Assembly: GCF_963678635.1 (NCBI RefSeq)
Contig: NC_087070.1
Span: 24,732,007 to 24,794,006, forward strand
Source: Symsagittifera roscoffensis
Lineage: Eukaryota; Xenacoelomorpha; Acoela; Convolutidae
Direction of reading: 5' to 3'
Length of the DNA stretch: 62,000 nt
Under the pieces are notes generated by a model, which had not been told where the DNA came from, made no database searches, and saw only the letters and a program-made list of their open reading frames with translations. Position 1 is the first letter of the stretch; each line of letters begins with the position of its first letter. Of the stretch, positions 1-10,787 are shown one piece after another. A program made the position numbers and the translations under genes.

Positions 1-120
1 TTTGCTGATTATGAAAACGTATTTGACTATTCGTTTGACTTTAACTCAAAATGGGTTGATAACGACTTGGAGAAAAAATCCGTCTGTTTCAACAAGCTAT
101 AAAAATACAAAAAACTTCCG

Positions 121-552
121 GTGGTTTATTTAATTAATTATCAAAATTATCTTAATGAGACTAAATGGTATCTGCAAGGTCACTTTTATTTCCACTGCAG
201 AGTAACTCCTATTGATTTGAAAATAATTCACGAAAGTTATACGTCTTTGAAACAAATTTATCCTGATATTTCTAACCGACGCAAATATTTTCTAGCTGCA
301 TGCTCTCTGTTTTTTGTTAGTTCTGATAACCTTAACTACGACATTTTAATTAAGTTGAGACCTTATGGTGGCTTGATTGGTATTGATAGCTCTTCCTTGA
401 ACAAACACTTGAAAACTTCCAAGATTTTACAATTGCACGCTATTTTGCGCAATGCGGTCGGATTTATACACTGGTTTTATCAACAGGATCCCACGTACTG
501 TTATATGTTGCCCTTGAACTGTAACAACAGCTTATTGGGATATTTGAGTTGA
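121..552 (+). other. Uncharacterised 143-codon open frame, probably a decayed ORF
   Basis: An open frame of 143 codons ends at a TGA at 550-552. It has no ATG in frame until close to its end, so it is either an internal fragment or uses a lost start. The translation is rich in Tyr, Leu and Asn, with no signal peptide or motif that I recognise. It lies just upstream of pieces of an exonuclease-like ORF and a packaging-type ATPase, so it may be another ORF of the same virus-like element, but nothing in its sequence proves this. Bases 1-120 before it show nothing I can assign. Confidence 0.3.
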
Positions 553-608
553 ATAACGTTCTGACTTTTCATTAAGTTGAAAAAACCTGAACTCTCTCAT
601 TTACTAGA

Positions 609-1179
609 ATGCTAAGCGAAAGATCAGTTGTGCTTGACGTGGATGGCTTTCGTTGCAAGAAAAACGCCTCTGTGTTTAAAGAATAAGCAATAACAACTTC
701 AGACTACAGCGACCGACTCATTTTGTTTACTTCCAGAGAATTTCAACATATTACCAAAGATCGAACAAAAAGCTTACAACTGGTTAACAAATTATTTAAA
801 CGGTCTCCATTGGGAAAACGGTGCTTACCTTTACATAAACTTGAATCAAATACTTCAGAGTTTTGTGTTGAGAAATCCAGGTGCCGTTTTTTACGCTAAA
901 GGAAAAGAAATGACAGAATTTTTGGCCAGGTACTTGGACCGAAAGGTTGAAAACCTAGATGATTTGGGCTGTCCTCGGGTTGAAAACTTAGTTTTCAAAA
1001 ATTACCCAATTTGCAACAGACATATACCTCATAACAACTCCATGAATCCTTGTGCCCTGAAGAAAAGCAAGGATTTTTATGATTGGTTGAAAAATGAACA
1101 ACAGCGAGAGATCAGCGAAAGTGGAGATATACCTATCAACATATTCAATGCTTTGTGCGTGGATGACTCCAGAGAGTGA
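609..1179 (+). pseudogene. Broken exonuclease-like ORF of a Polinton/virus-like element
   Basis: Two reading frames are needed. The first runs from an ATG at 609 and contains an acidic LDVDGF motif, then stops at TAA 684-686. The second is open from about 715 to 1179 and contains YAKGKE, NLDDLGCP and a C-x3-H-x8-C-A-L-K-K pattern near its end. From memory, this order (acidic D-x-D/E-G-F, then Y-x-K-G-x-E, then a C/H cluster) resembles DEDDh-like ORFs carried by Polinton-like and related DNA elements of invertebrates. That assignment is family recall, not a search. The frameshift and stop mean no full protein can be made. It sits 0.8 kb upstream of an ATPase remnant, as expected for such an element. 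Confidence 0.4.
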
Positions 1180-1999
1180 TATTAAAAATTCATTAACAAG
1201 AATAGAGCGTATTGATTGCAGCGGCGAAATTGTTCAGAGGAAGGGTCAAATAATAATTTCCGAAGAAGAGTTGTCTACATTAAAGAGATTTTTTCCAGTT
1301 AATGATCAATTTGTATACTTCCAGAGATTCAAGTTTATCAGAAAAGCTAGCCAGGAAGCGAGGAGTCTATCTTCCCGAAAGAGTCTTGTCTTAGTACCCA
1401 AACGTCAGCCAGGAGTTCAGATGGAGCTAAACAGCGTGAATTGCCAGATGAGATTAAGAGGATAGTGAAAGAGGATGCTGTGAAGAAAATAATGTTCTAT
1501 GAAAAAATTGCATATGTCCCAGCAAATTTTGTTCTAGAAATGCATGACAAAAATGATAGAGACTTCACACGATATGAAATTTTGTACTGTTCATAATACA
1601 AATTCAATTGATAGTTTTTTTACAAGCTTCAGTTACAGTCAGAAAAAGTCTAACACAGTCTGTAGAAAATCAGATCTCAAATGCCAGAAACAGCAGTAGT
1701 AGCAGTAGATGAACCTGACGCGACATTAGTAACTGAGTTTAATTATGACTAGACAAATAATGAAAAAAAATCGTGGAAGTTTTGTACCAATGTAGGTTTG
1801 CCAAGGTCTGAAGTAGTTTTTGTTGCGCAAATGTAGTAATCAGAATTTTACTAACTTTCTGCATTCTTGAACTTTCCGTCACTAAATTAAATTGCGAAGA
1901 AACTTCATTTTGATTTTTGATTTTATCCGGCTTGGTGGGTTACGTTTTACCAAATCCGAGGGTATGAATAAAGTGATTGATACTTAGACAAGGGTTTTC
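1180..1999 (+). other. Degenerate ORF pieces with no assignable function
   Basis: Short open frames run from 1094 to 1465 (overlapping the exonuclease-like frame) and from about 1440 to 1592 in another frame. They are lysine- and glutamate-rich and end in stop codons. The rest, to the ATPase start at 2000, has stops in all frames. I see no recognisable domain. Their position between two virus-like ORFs suggests they are worn parts of the same element. Confidence 0.25.
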
Positions 2000-2600
2000 A
2001 TGGCAATAGTGGGACCATCAGGATCCGGCAAAACTGAGTTAATTTTCAAACTTTTGACGGGAAAAACTTTTTACCCTAAATTTGGAACCGTTCTATATCT
2101 TTACAAAGAGATGCAACTTGCATTCTCAGAAAAAGTGTCTTCTCAAGAAGTGAATGTGAAGTTCATGAAATTCAACGAATTCGAATCTTTAAGAATTTTA
2201 GAAAATGTTCTTCTAGTTTTCAATGATTCATGTGAAGACATCTATAAATTACAAGGAATTTTTTAAATTAGCAACAGCGGGTAGACAGAGAGAGACAGAT
2301 ATAATATATGTTAAGCATAACATGTTTCAACAAAGCCGATGATCGTGTACGATTGATTTTAACACTTCACATATCATTTTGTTCAAATCGCCTCGTGACG
2401 TTCAGCAACTAGATTTTTTAGGAAGACAATTGAATGTATCAAAACTTTCGAGAAGTTGTTACGAACAAGCTACCCGAGACTCTTTTGGACATCTTCTAAT
2501 CGACTTGGACCCCGCATATCAGATTGTTTGAGATATTGTTCAAATATCACACGGCCTGGACCAACAATTTTTTTTAAACCCTTATCTGAAGCAGAAACTA
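2000..2600 (+). pseudogene. FtsK/HerA-type packaging ATPase remnant
   Basis: The open part (2000-2266, 88 codons) starts with a Walker A motif, GPSGSGKT, at residues 5-12, followed by a Walker-B-like hydrophobic run ending L-V-F-N-D-S-C-E-D near residue 75. The usual first acidic residue of Walker B is Asn here, which should impair hydrolysis. A stop follows at 2264-2266. Sequence past the stop still shows the A-G-R and K-H-N elements, a F-K-S-P-R-D motif and a terminal L-R-Y-C-S-N block, but with another stop near 2330 and a frameshift near 2510. Genome-packaging ATPases of Polinton-like and related DNA elements have this order of motifs. It is dead: two stops, one frameshift and one key substitution. 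Confidence 0.6.
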
Positions 2601-2612
2601 CTCCAATCACAG

Positions 2613-3254
2613 ATGAAAAAGAAAAACGTATCTATTCTGCGGCATATGGTACAACTGACACCTGACCAACTAAAACGATTAATAAGAAAAACTTCAAATC
2701 GCGAGATCATAACACTTATTTGTGAATGTTTGCTCAATGTAGTCAATGGAAACGTACCCGTTAAAATCGCCAATATCGAATCGTTCGAGACAGCATACAA
2801 ATATTTAATAACTCCAAAAACCAGTGTTGTCAAAAAACGTGCGAATAAATTGAGTAAAGAAGGTTTTCATTTAGTGCGGCAAATATTGTTTATTTTTGTT
2901 ACAAGTACCTCAAAACTTAATAAGACTGCTGAAGAACTCATTCTAATATCGAAACTTTTATATGCTAAAGAGCAGTCTCATGCTGCACGTGTTCTTAACG
3001 ATAATACTATTAAACATAAAAACGCTCAACTATCCTACCTTAACCAGCTTAGACCCCAATTACTTCCTCGAACTAGTGAGACTGCTGCAACGAAGGAAAC
3101 ATTTACGGAAAATGCTGCTGAGCCCCAACAAAAACAGCTTGTACTGTTAATAACGGACAATGAAGAAGTAAAGGTTGAACCTGATAAAGATGAAATAATA
3201 GAAGAGAAAAACGATAGTCAGACCGAAAGTATTTTGGAACAGTTACAGTTTTAG
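2613..3254 (+). CDS. Basic-then-acidic protein of a virus-like element, uncharacterised
   Basis: An intact 213-codon ORF starts at an ATG 12 bases after the decayed ATPase. Residues 1-100 are lysine/arginine-rich and predicted helical, with a C-E-C-L-L-N-V-V-N-G-N-V-P block near residue 40 and a K-K-R-A-N-K-L-S-K segment near residue 77. The last 50 residues are strongly acidic. In invertebrate Polinton-like elements I recall a small basic ORF with an xNVLxGNxPL motif next to the ATPase, and this matches in both motif and position. Function is unknown; DNA or capsid association is a guess. It is the only uninterrupted ORF of the cluster, but with dead neighbours it is probably not expressed. 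Confidence 0.4.
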   Translation: MKKKNVSILRHMVQLTPDQLKRLIRKTSNREIITLICECLLNVVNGNVPVKIANIESFETAYKYLITPKTSVVKKRANKLSKEGFHLVRQILFIFVTSTSKLNKTAEELILISKLLYAKEQSHAARVLNDNTIKHKNAQLSYLNQLRPQLLPRTSETAATKETFTENAAEPQQKQLVLLITDNEEVKVEPDKDEIIEEKNDSQTESILEQLQF

Positions 3255-3505
3255 AGGACAAAAAATTTATTAGAGCAAAAACCATACGTGAAATCATAAA
3301 AAAATCAGAGAGAGTAACCATAAGCCATGACAATGAGGTAATATGTGTGGATAAAGTACCAACAGGACTTAAAGCTGCCGTATTTCTATACGACATACAG
3401 CAACCAACAAAAAAACTACGCAATCCGGCTTTCATTATCATTTTAACTGCTCTCAACTTGAATGAAAAGCTTGTAATGAATCGAAATGCCAAACACGCGG
3501 TTTAG
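3255..3505 (+). pseudogene. ORF remnant following the basic protein
   Basis: One frame is open from about 3254 to a TAG at 3503-3505, with an I-K-K-S-E-R stretch and then a hydrophobic C-terminal part. It has no start codon of its own close to its beginning and could have been a continuation of the 2613-3254 ORF before a stop arose at 3252-3254. No domain is recognised. The bases from here to 3594 carry nothing I can assign. Confidence 0.25.
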
Positions 3506-3594
3506 TCAGCGTATTTTAACGCTCAAGATAGTGAAAACAGTGACGGGTGATCCTGAAGAAGTGCTACGGGCAGCAACATTACTACATCCAAAAT

Positions 3595-4450
3595 AACAAT
3601 AGAGACACCAAGCACATCTGAAATTTTGGCATTTTTTGGATTTAAAAGTCAGTATTGACAAAAACAGGAAAATTAACTGTGGATGGTATCAGAAACCAAC
3701 AGATACAAGTACCATACTAAATTTTAGAATTTTCGCCACCTTCAGTATAAAAGAAGTGCAATTGAAAGAGCTATTCATCGGGTTATCCTCAGTACGTCCG
3801 TATGGGAAGATTATGATAAAGCGATGGAAATCAACTGTAAGCAGTGATTGGATAAACAATATCCGTAAAGTTGGTAGTCGCGGATTGCATCGCAAGCCCT
3901 TGAAAAGATCATCGGGGAAAGCAAAAACAAAAAGAAAGATGACTGAGAAAAGGAAGCCCTGCAACGGTTCACCAGCGGTCTTGATGGTTCAATATCGGGG
4001 GAATCATCCTTGGCAAAAAATTCGCGATATCACCAGTGCACAAATAATTTCACGACGCGAAAAATAAAGACTTGTATGCCTTCTTTAAAATCCTCCTTCC
4101 TTTTCCAGTGAACTGAAATCAAAAGTGGTGTGAAGTCTTGAATGTTTTGAGCGCAAGGCCATCTATAGTTGCCAAAAGGTTCGGCATGTCACCACAAGGA
4201 TTGAGAAACACCGAAAACAGAATACCCCAGTTAGACAGCATATAACGCAGTGTGATAGTGATAGTTGAAAGTCAGAGTTTAATGGGAAGATCATCGATCA
4301 GGCCTCCACCAGCATTAAATTACTTACATTAGAGGAGCTCCACATTAGGAAACACAGACCGGCAATTAACACGCGCGACGAATTTAAAAGTGGTGAGCTG
4401 ACACGAAGGCTGTAGTTCCAGAATCAACAAATTTTGGCTAAGAAACAAAA
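3595..4450 (+). pseudogene. Penelope-like element: RT thumb, linker and GIY-YIG tail, decayed
   Basis: Three landmarks of PLE proteins occur in the right order but in different frames. First is an RT-end block, FLDLKVSIDKNR followed by WYQKPTDTSTILNFR (about 3630-3725). Next is the linker FTTRKIKTCMPSLKSSFPF (about 4045-4110). Last is the GIY-YIG C-terminus with LHIR and PAINTRDEF-like residues (about 4340-4390). The FTTRK-K-C-PSLKSS linker and the L-xIR-PAINTR-E ending are characteristic of PLE endonuclease domains. Several frameshifts and stops interrupt it, and the upstream RT catalytic part is absent. The 3' end runs into a deletion junction at about 4500, where PLE 3' flank is joined to sequence that elsewhere in the array follows ARMC8 exon Y. 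The later array units carry only the GIY-YIG end of this element. Confidence 0.7.
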
Positions 4451-5231
4451 ATGATTGATATAACAATAATGTTAGCATGATTTAGCGACAAAACAAAATT
4501 GTCGCCTTTTTAAGTGACATATGAGGTTAAAGAAAAATAGGCCCTATAACCATTGACTCAAGAGTCAGGGACACTATCACTTGTTTTTTTCCACCTCAAG
4601 CGGTTGGAGCCAATTCGGTTCACTTGCGACATGAGACTAAAAACCGTGTTACAGCTTTAAAGCCACTACCAAAAAAACCCCCACTCTAGAAAATAAGAAG
4701 AACGTCCCCATACTTGGGTCTCAAAATACCTAAAATACCCGAACTCCGTTAAAAACAGGGTCGGAACCTTATGCATCGTCATTTTTTATTAGTCAGTGGA
4801 CCTTCGATCCATTTCAGATGGGTCAACTTAAAAACTCTCCCTAACTCAACATAAAAATATAAAAAACACTCAAGAAGTTTAAATTTGATGCTCACAAACC
4901 GACACGAACTCTAGAATTGAAGGTTCACTCGAGAAACTTGTAACGAATTAGTTTTAGCTCAAGAAATACGTTTTGGGTCTGGACCATTGGGAGATTGCGA
5001 TTGTCCACCTTTCCACCGAAGGTTCACTCTGGTCCACTTGAATTTCACTCTCCTTTCACTCGCGATTACTTTCTGTCTCCTGCCACGAATAAGATAGCTC
5101 TACTCTCGTTGAAGTAAGTATCGGAGATTGCGAAAAGCAATTTCCCGCTTCTATTTTCGACTACATTCCCGCTATTGTAGTTCGAATCTTCTGATCTTCT
5201 TTTTCTGATATTTTCAGTTGTTGCGAGAACC

Positions 5232-5504
5232 TTGAGCATGACACGCTCAATTCGAATTTTTGAAAAATTGCATTTCACCCCAAAATCAAGACTGAACGTT
5301 TTTCTCAAGGTCAAACCTCCAAATATGACCGACTGGCACCTTAATTGGAAGATAATCGATCACGCCTCCAGCAGCATTAGGTTACTTACATCAGAGCAGC
5401 TCCACATTAGGAATGAAAGGCCGGCAATTAACACGCGCGACGAATTTAAAAGTAGTGATCTGACACGAAGGCTGGAGTTCCAGAATCAACAAATGTTAGC
5501 ATGA
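5232..5504 (+). pseudogene. PLE GIY-YIG C-terminal fragment, unit 1
   Basis: A 90-codon frame. Residues from about 37 onward (NWKIIDHASSS, LHIR, then PAINTRDEF) match the end of Penelope-like endonuclease domains. The upstream half of the frame is not PLE-like, and the GIY-YIG catalytic core is absent, so this is a non-functional tail. Confidence 0.65.
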
Positions 5505-5701
5505 TTTAGCGACAAAATAAAATTGTAAAACAAAACTGTTAAAAATTCTCTGAAATTTGTGGCCAAATTAAAAAAATTGCTATTTAAAAGTTGTTACACA
5601 ATTTAAAAATACTTGTGAGTTTTTGATTGGTTAAATTATTTAAGTTTTGAAATAATAATGACAATTTCTATGATCATTGATCATTTTGTAAGGATAGATA
5701 G

Positions 5702-5767
5702 GTTTTTAAAACCTGAAGATGCACAAAATGTACGAAAAAATTTGTTCGAATTTACACTTAAAAAAGC
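5702..5767 (+). ncRNA. Hammerhead-ribozyme-like motif 1, unit 1
   Basis: The core CTGAAGA (5713-5719, fitting CUGANGA) is followed by stem-II-like GCACA/TGTAC with one mismatch, then GAAA. A stem-III-like AAATT/AATTT hairpin comes next, and flanking TTTTTAA/TTAAAAA could form stem I (type I layout). There is one extra A after GAAA compared with the canonical core. PLE terminal regions are known to carry hammerhead ribozymes, and this lies ~200 bp after the PLE tail. Activity is doubtful in this copy. Confidence 0.4.
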
Positions 5768-6497
5768 TTGCATCCGAAAAGCAAAAGTTCGGCATCTATA
5801 AAATGGAAACCTAGCCGGTGACAACAAGGTAGTGATCCGAGGCCCCGAAAGTATTCGGTGGTTTTCTCAATTATTTTGTTCGAAAATACTACATTTGGAT
5901 TCAACTCACTTCTAAACTTTCACCGTGCAGCCTGCACAGGACGTCCAACTGGAATTAAAGTCTTTAACTTAAAAGAAGCTACTATAACTAAAAGAAGCTT
6001 CGCAATCCTGAGGAGCTCTAAACTTTGTGTTAGGGGTGCAAATCGCTGCGCAAAGTTCATTTTGTCGACAACTCAATTAGCGCTAGTGTAGAGGAAGGAC
6101 GGCTAAAAAATTTAAAACTACGACGATGCATTTAATGTTAATTTTGAAAATTCGGCATTTTAGCATGACAAAAAAATTCAAAACTAAAATTAGGCTTTAA
6201 GACATTGGGAAAAATAACCAACTTTAAGAATAATTTTGGCAGGCTATTTAAAGTTTGATTGTATAAATCAAATTGTATAGCAATTTGATAAATTAATTTA
6301 TGAATAATTAGTGTGACACATTTTATGGTTTTTGATCAGTCTCTACCTTTTTAGTTAGATTTTTAAACCTGAAGATATACTAAAATTGTGCAAAAACGTT
6401 TGTTCAATTAACAATTTTAACGTAATTGATGCACTTAATGCTGATATCTGACTTCATTGATAAAATGATACAGTTAACTAAACGGAAGGGGCCCTTT

Positions 6498-6690
6498 AGC
6501 ACATCAGTTAATGCAACTTATCTTACAGCAATATCAACGGCTGAAACATGCTAACAAAGTGAAAACAGAAGAAATGGACAGCGAGATAGAGACTCCGAAA
6601 TATAATATGCACCCAGTCTCTGTCCTGACAAAATGCATATGTCGACTGCTGCAGAATGGACTCATTTTACCCAAAGTGATCGTCAACCAG
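6498..6690 (+). pseudogene. ARMC8 exon Y copy, 5'-truncated (unit 1)
   Basis: The last ~64 codons of exon Y are present, ending at the CAG|GTAGAG donor. The acceptor and 5' half are deleted, and the junction is with repeat DNA at 6497/6498. The remaining frame is open, with a few substitutions relative to unit 6 (Ser-Glu-Ile for Ser-Asp-Met, Ile for Val before C-R-L-L-Q-N). Without an acceptor it should not be spliced as exon Y. Confidence 0.7.
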
Positions 6691-7722
6691 GTAGAGCTCA
6701 GAAGCTTTGGCCAAATGAAGTGTTTTTCCGTTTGTCAGTCATTATCAACATGATGCTTCAATGAAAAGGCAAAATCTCTTAAGTCGATGTTTTAGTTTAT
6801 TTCGTCTTAAGCGCACTGGGAAATTTTTCTCAAGTTTTCTTAAAAAGCTATCACGGTACAACCAGAATGTGAATACGTTCTTGTTGAACCGTACAACCGG
6901 TACTCTAGAATGGGCATGTAGCCCGGAGCTGTGTCATGTAGTCTTGATGTCGTAAAAGCACCCAGGAGCGCCATAAAAACACTATGTAACAGTCGCTTAC
7001 TTAAGTCACATATGAGGTTAAAGAAAAATAGGCCCTGTAAGTATCGGCTCGAGAGTCAGGGACGATATCTCTTGTGTTTTTCCATCTCAAGCGGTCGGAG
7101 CCAATTCCGTTCACTTGCGACATGAGACTAAAACCCGTGTTACAGCTTAAAGGCCAATACCAAGAAACCCCTCACTCTAGAAAACAAGAAAAACGTCCCC
7201 ATACTTGGGTCTCCAAATACCTAAAGTACCCGAACTCCGTTAAAAACAGGGTCGGAGCCTTATGCATTGTCATTTTTTATTAGACAGTGGACCTTTGATC
7301 CATTTCAGATGGATCAACTTAAAAACTCTCCCTAACTCAACATAACAAAATAAAACACATACAAGAAAGTTAAATTTGATGCTCACATACCGACACGAAC
7401 TCTAGAATTGAAGGTTCACTCGAGAAACTTGTAACGAATTAGTTTTAGCTCAAGAAATACGTTTTGGGTCTGGACCATTGGGAGATTGCGATTGTCCACC
7501 TTTCCACCGAAGGTTCACTCTGGTCCACTTGAATTTCACTCTCCTTTCACTCGCGATTACTTTCTGTCTCCTGCCACGAATAAGATAGCTCTACTCTCGT
7601 TGAAGTAAGTATCGGAGATTGCGAAAAGCAATTTCCCGCTTCTATTTTCGACTACATTCCCGCTATTGTAGTTCGAATCTTCTGATCTTCTTTTTCTGAT
7701 ATTTTCAGTTGTTGCGAGAACC

Positions 7723-7995
7723 TTGAGCATGACACGCTCAATTCGAATTTTTGAAAAATTGCATTTCACCCCAAAATCAAGACTGAACGTTTTTCTCAAG
7801 GTCAAACCTCCAAATATGACCGACTGGCACCTTAATTGGAAGATAATCGATCACGCCTCCAGCAGCATTAGGTTACTTACATCAGAGCAGCTCCACATTA
7901 GGAATGAAAGGCCGGCAATTAACACGCGCGACGAATTTAAAAGTAGTGATCTGACACGAAGGCTGGAGTTCCAGAATCAACAAATGTTAGCATGA
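7723..7995 (+). pseudogene. PLE GIY-YIG C-terminal fragment, unit 2
   Basis: Identical at the protein level to the unit 1 fragment and placed 2491 bp later. The same PAINTRDEF ending is visible. Confidence 0.65.
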
Positions 7996-8192
7996 TTTAG
8001 CGACAAAATAAAATTGTAAAACAAAACTGTTAAAAATTCTCTGAAATTTGTGGCCAAATTAAAAAAATTGCTATTTAAAAGTTGTTACACAATTTAAAAA
8101 TACTTGTGAGTTTTTGATTGGTTAAATTTTTTAAGTTTTGAAATAATAATGACAATTTCTATGATCATTGATCATTTTGTAAGGATAGATAG

Positions 8193-8258
8193 GTTTTTAA
8201 AACCTGAAGATGCACAAAATGTACGAAAAAATTTGTTCGAATTTACACTTAAAAAAGC
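8193..8258 (+). ncRNA. Hammerhead-ribozyme-like motif 1, unit 2
   Basis: Same sequence as in unit 1 including the stem II mismatch. Confidence 0.4.
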
Positions 8259-8988
8259 TAGCATCCGAAAAGCAAAAGTTCGGCATCTATAAAATGGAAA
8301 CCTAGCCGGTGACAACAAGGTAGTGATCCGAGGCCCCGAAAGTATTCGGTGGTTTTCTCAATTATTTTGTTCGAAAATACTACATTTGGATTCAACTCAC
8401 TTCTAAACTTTCACCGTGCAGCCTGCACAGGACGTCCAACTGGAATTAAAGTCTTTAACTTAAAAGAAGCTACTATAACTAAAAGAAGCTTCGCAATCCT
8501 GAGGAGCTCTAAACTTTGTATTAGGGGTGCAAATCGCTGCGCAAAGTTCATTTTGTCGACAACTCAATTAGCGCTAGTGTAGAGGAAGGACGGCTAAAAA
8601 ATTTAAAACTACGACGATGCATTTAATGTTAATTTTGAAAATTCGGCATTTTAGCATGACAAAAAAATTCAAAACTAAAATTAGGCTTTAAGACATTGGG
8701 AAAAATAACCAACTTTAAGAATAATTTTGGCAGGCTATTTAAAGTTTGATTGTATAAATCAAATTGTATAGCAATTTGATAAATTAATTTATGAATAATT
8801 AGTGTGACACATTTTATGGTTTTTGATCAGTCTCTACCTTTTTAGTTAGATTTTTAAACCTGAAGATATACTAAAATTGTGCAAAAACGTTTGTTCAATT
8901 AACAATTTTAACGTAATTGATGCACTTAATGCTGATATCTGACTTCATTGATAAAATGATACAGTTAACTAAACGGAAGGGGCCCTTT

Positions 8989-9181
8989 AGCACATCAGTT
9001 AATGCAACTTATCTTACAGCAATATCAACGGCTGAAACATGCTAACAAAGTGAAAACAGAAGAAATGGACAGCGAGATAGAGACTCCGAAATATAATATG
9101 CACCCAGTCTCTGTCCTGACAAAATGCATATGTCGACTGCTGCAGAATGGACTCATTTTACCCAAAGTGATCGTCAACCAG
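8989..9181 (+). pseudogene. ARMC8 exon Y copy, 5'-truncated (unit 2)
   Basis: Identical to the unit 1 copy and offset by 2491 bp. It has the same missing acceptor. Confidence 0.7.
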
Positions 9182-10249
9182 GTAGAGCTCAGAAGCTTTG
9201 GCCAAATGAAGTGTTTTTCCGTTTGTCAGTCATTATCAACATGATGCTTCAATGAAAAGGCAAAATCTCTTAAGTCGATGTTTTAGTTTATTTCGTCTTA
9301 AGCGCACTGGGAAATTTTTCTCAAGTTTTCTTAAAAAGCTATCACGGTACAACCAGAATGTGAATACGTTCTTGTTGAACCGTACAACCGGTACTCTAGA
9401 ATGGGCATGTAGCCCGGAGCTGTGTCATGTAGTCTTGATGTCGTAAAAGCACCCAGGAGCGCCATAAAAACACTATGTAACAGTCGCTTACTTAAGTCAC
9501 ATATGAGGTTAAAGAAAAATAGGCCCTGTAAGTATCGGCTCGAGAGTCAGGGACGATATCTCTTGTGTTTTTCCATCTCAAGCGGTCGGAGCCAATTCCG
9601 TTCACTTGCGACATGAGACTAAAACCCGTGTTACAGCTTAAAGGCCAATACCAAGAAACCCCTCACTCTAGAAAACAAGAAAAACGTCCCCATACTTGGG
9701 TCTCCAAATACCTAAAGTACCCGAACTCCGTTAAAAACAGGGTCGGAGCCTTATGCATTGTCATTTTTTATTAGACAGTGGACCTTTGATCCATTTCAGA
9801 TGGATCAACTTAAAAACTCTCCCTAACTCAACATAACAAAATAAAACACATACAAGAAAGTTAAATTTGATGCTCACATACCGACACGAACTCTAGAATT
9901 GAAGGTTCACTCGAGAAACTTGTAACGAATTAGTTTTAGCTCAAGAAATACGTTTTGGGTCTGGACCATTGGGAGATTGCGATTGTCCACCTTTCCACCG
10001 AAGGTTCACTCTGGTCCACTTGAATTTCACTCTCCTTTCACTCGCGATTACTTTCTGTCTCCTGCCACGAATAAGATAGCTCTACTCTCGTTGAAGTAAG
10101 TATCGGAGATTGCGAAAAGCAATTTCCCGCTTCTATTTTCGACTACATTCCCGCTATTGTAGTTCGAATCTTCTGATCTTCTTTTTCTGATATTTTCAGT
10201 TGTTGCGAGAACCTTGAGCATGACACGCTCAATTTGAAATTTTGAAAAA

Positions 10250-10447
10250 TTGCATTTCACCCCAAAATCAAGACTGAACGTTTTTCTCAAGGTCAAACTT
10301 CCAAATATGACCGACGCGCACATTAATTGGAAGAAAATCAATCACGCCTCTAGCAGCACTAAGTTACTTACATTAGAGGAGCTCCACATTAGGAAAGACA
10401 GGCCGGCAATTAACACGCGCGACGAATTTAAAAATAGTGAGCTGTAG
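10250..10447 (+). pseudogene. PLE GIY-YIG C-terminal fragment, unit 3
   Basis: A 65-codon frame with the LLTLEELHIRKDRPAINTRD ending. This ending is closer to typical PLE sequence (L-L-T-L-E) than the unit 1/2 copies. It stops eight residues after this block. Confidence 0.65.
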
Positions 10448-10720
10448 TTCCAGAATTAACAAATTTTGGCGAAAAATTAAAAAAAAATTGAAATAACTAA
10501 CATGTTAGCATGATTTAGCGACAAAACAAAATTGTGAAACAAAAATGTTAAAAACTCTCCGAATTTTTTGGCCAATTTAATAAAATTGCTATTTAATAGT
10601 TGTTACATAATTTAAATAAATCTTGTGAGTTTATGATTGGTTAAATTTCCTAAATTCTGAAATTATAATGACAATTTTTATGATCATTGATCCTTTTGTA
10701 AATAAAGATAGATTTTTAAA

Positions 10721-10787
10721 ACCTGAAGATGCACAAAAATGTGCGAAAAAGTTTATTCGAGTTTACACTTAAAAAAGTTTGCAACCA
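10721..10787 (+). ncRNA. Hammerhead-ribozyme-like motif 1, unit 3
   Basis: CTGAAGA and GAAA flank a perfect 5-bp stem II (GCACA/TGTGC, loop AAAA). Stem III is weakened (GTTTATTCGAG in place of TTTGTTCGAA). Confidence 0.4.

Larger units (their letters stand above)
4518..7008 (+). repeat. Array unit 1 (2491 bp, deletion derivative)
   Basis: The first ~370 bp differ by roughly 10% from unit 2, but from about 4890 onward it is virtually identical to unit 2 at a fixed offset of 2491. It contains a PLE tail (5232-5504), hammerhead-like motif 1 (5702-5767), a retroelement fragment with A-I-L-R-S-S-K-L (5980-6091) and a degenerate motif 2 (6358-6440). A deletion junction at 6497/6498 joins pre-exon-X DNA directly to the interior of exon Y. 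Exon X is missing. Confidence 0.85.
7009..9499 (+). repeat. Array unit 2 (2491 bp, near-identical to unit 1)
   Basis: Same content and same exon-Y deletion junction as unit 1, with only scattered single-base differences (for example a Val/Ile change in the retroelement fragment at about 8520). Near-identity at offset 2491 continues about 360 bp into unit 3, to roughly 10,230, and then stops. This marks the edge of the most recent exchange or conversion tract. Confidence 0.85.

Noticed and set aside
5066-5314. 82-codon minus-strand frame repeated in units 1-4
   Set aside because: It overlaps the PLE tail on the opposite strand, has no recognisable domain, and its recurrence is explained by unit duplication.
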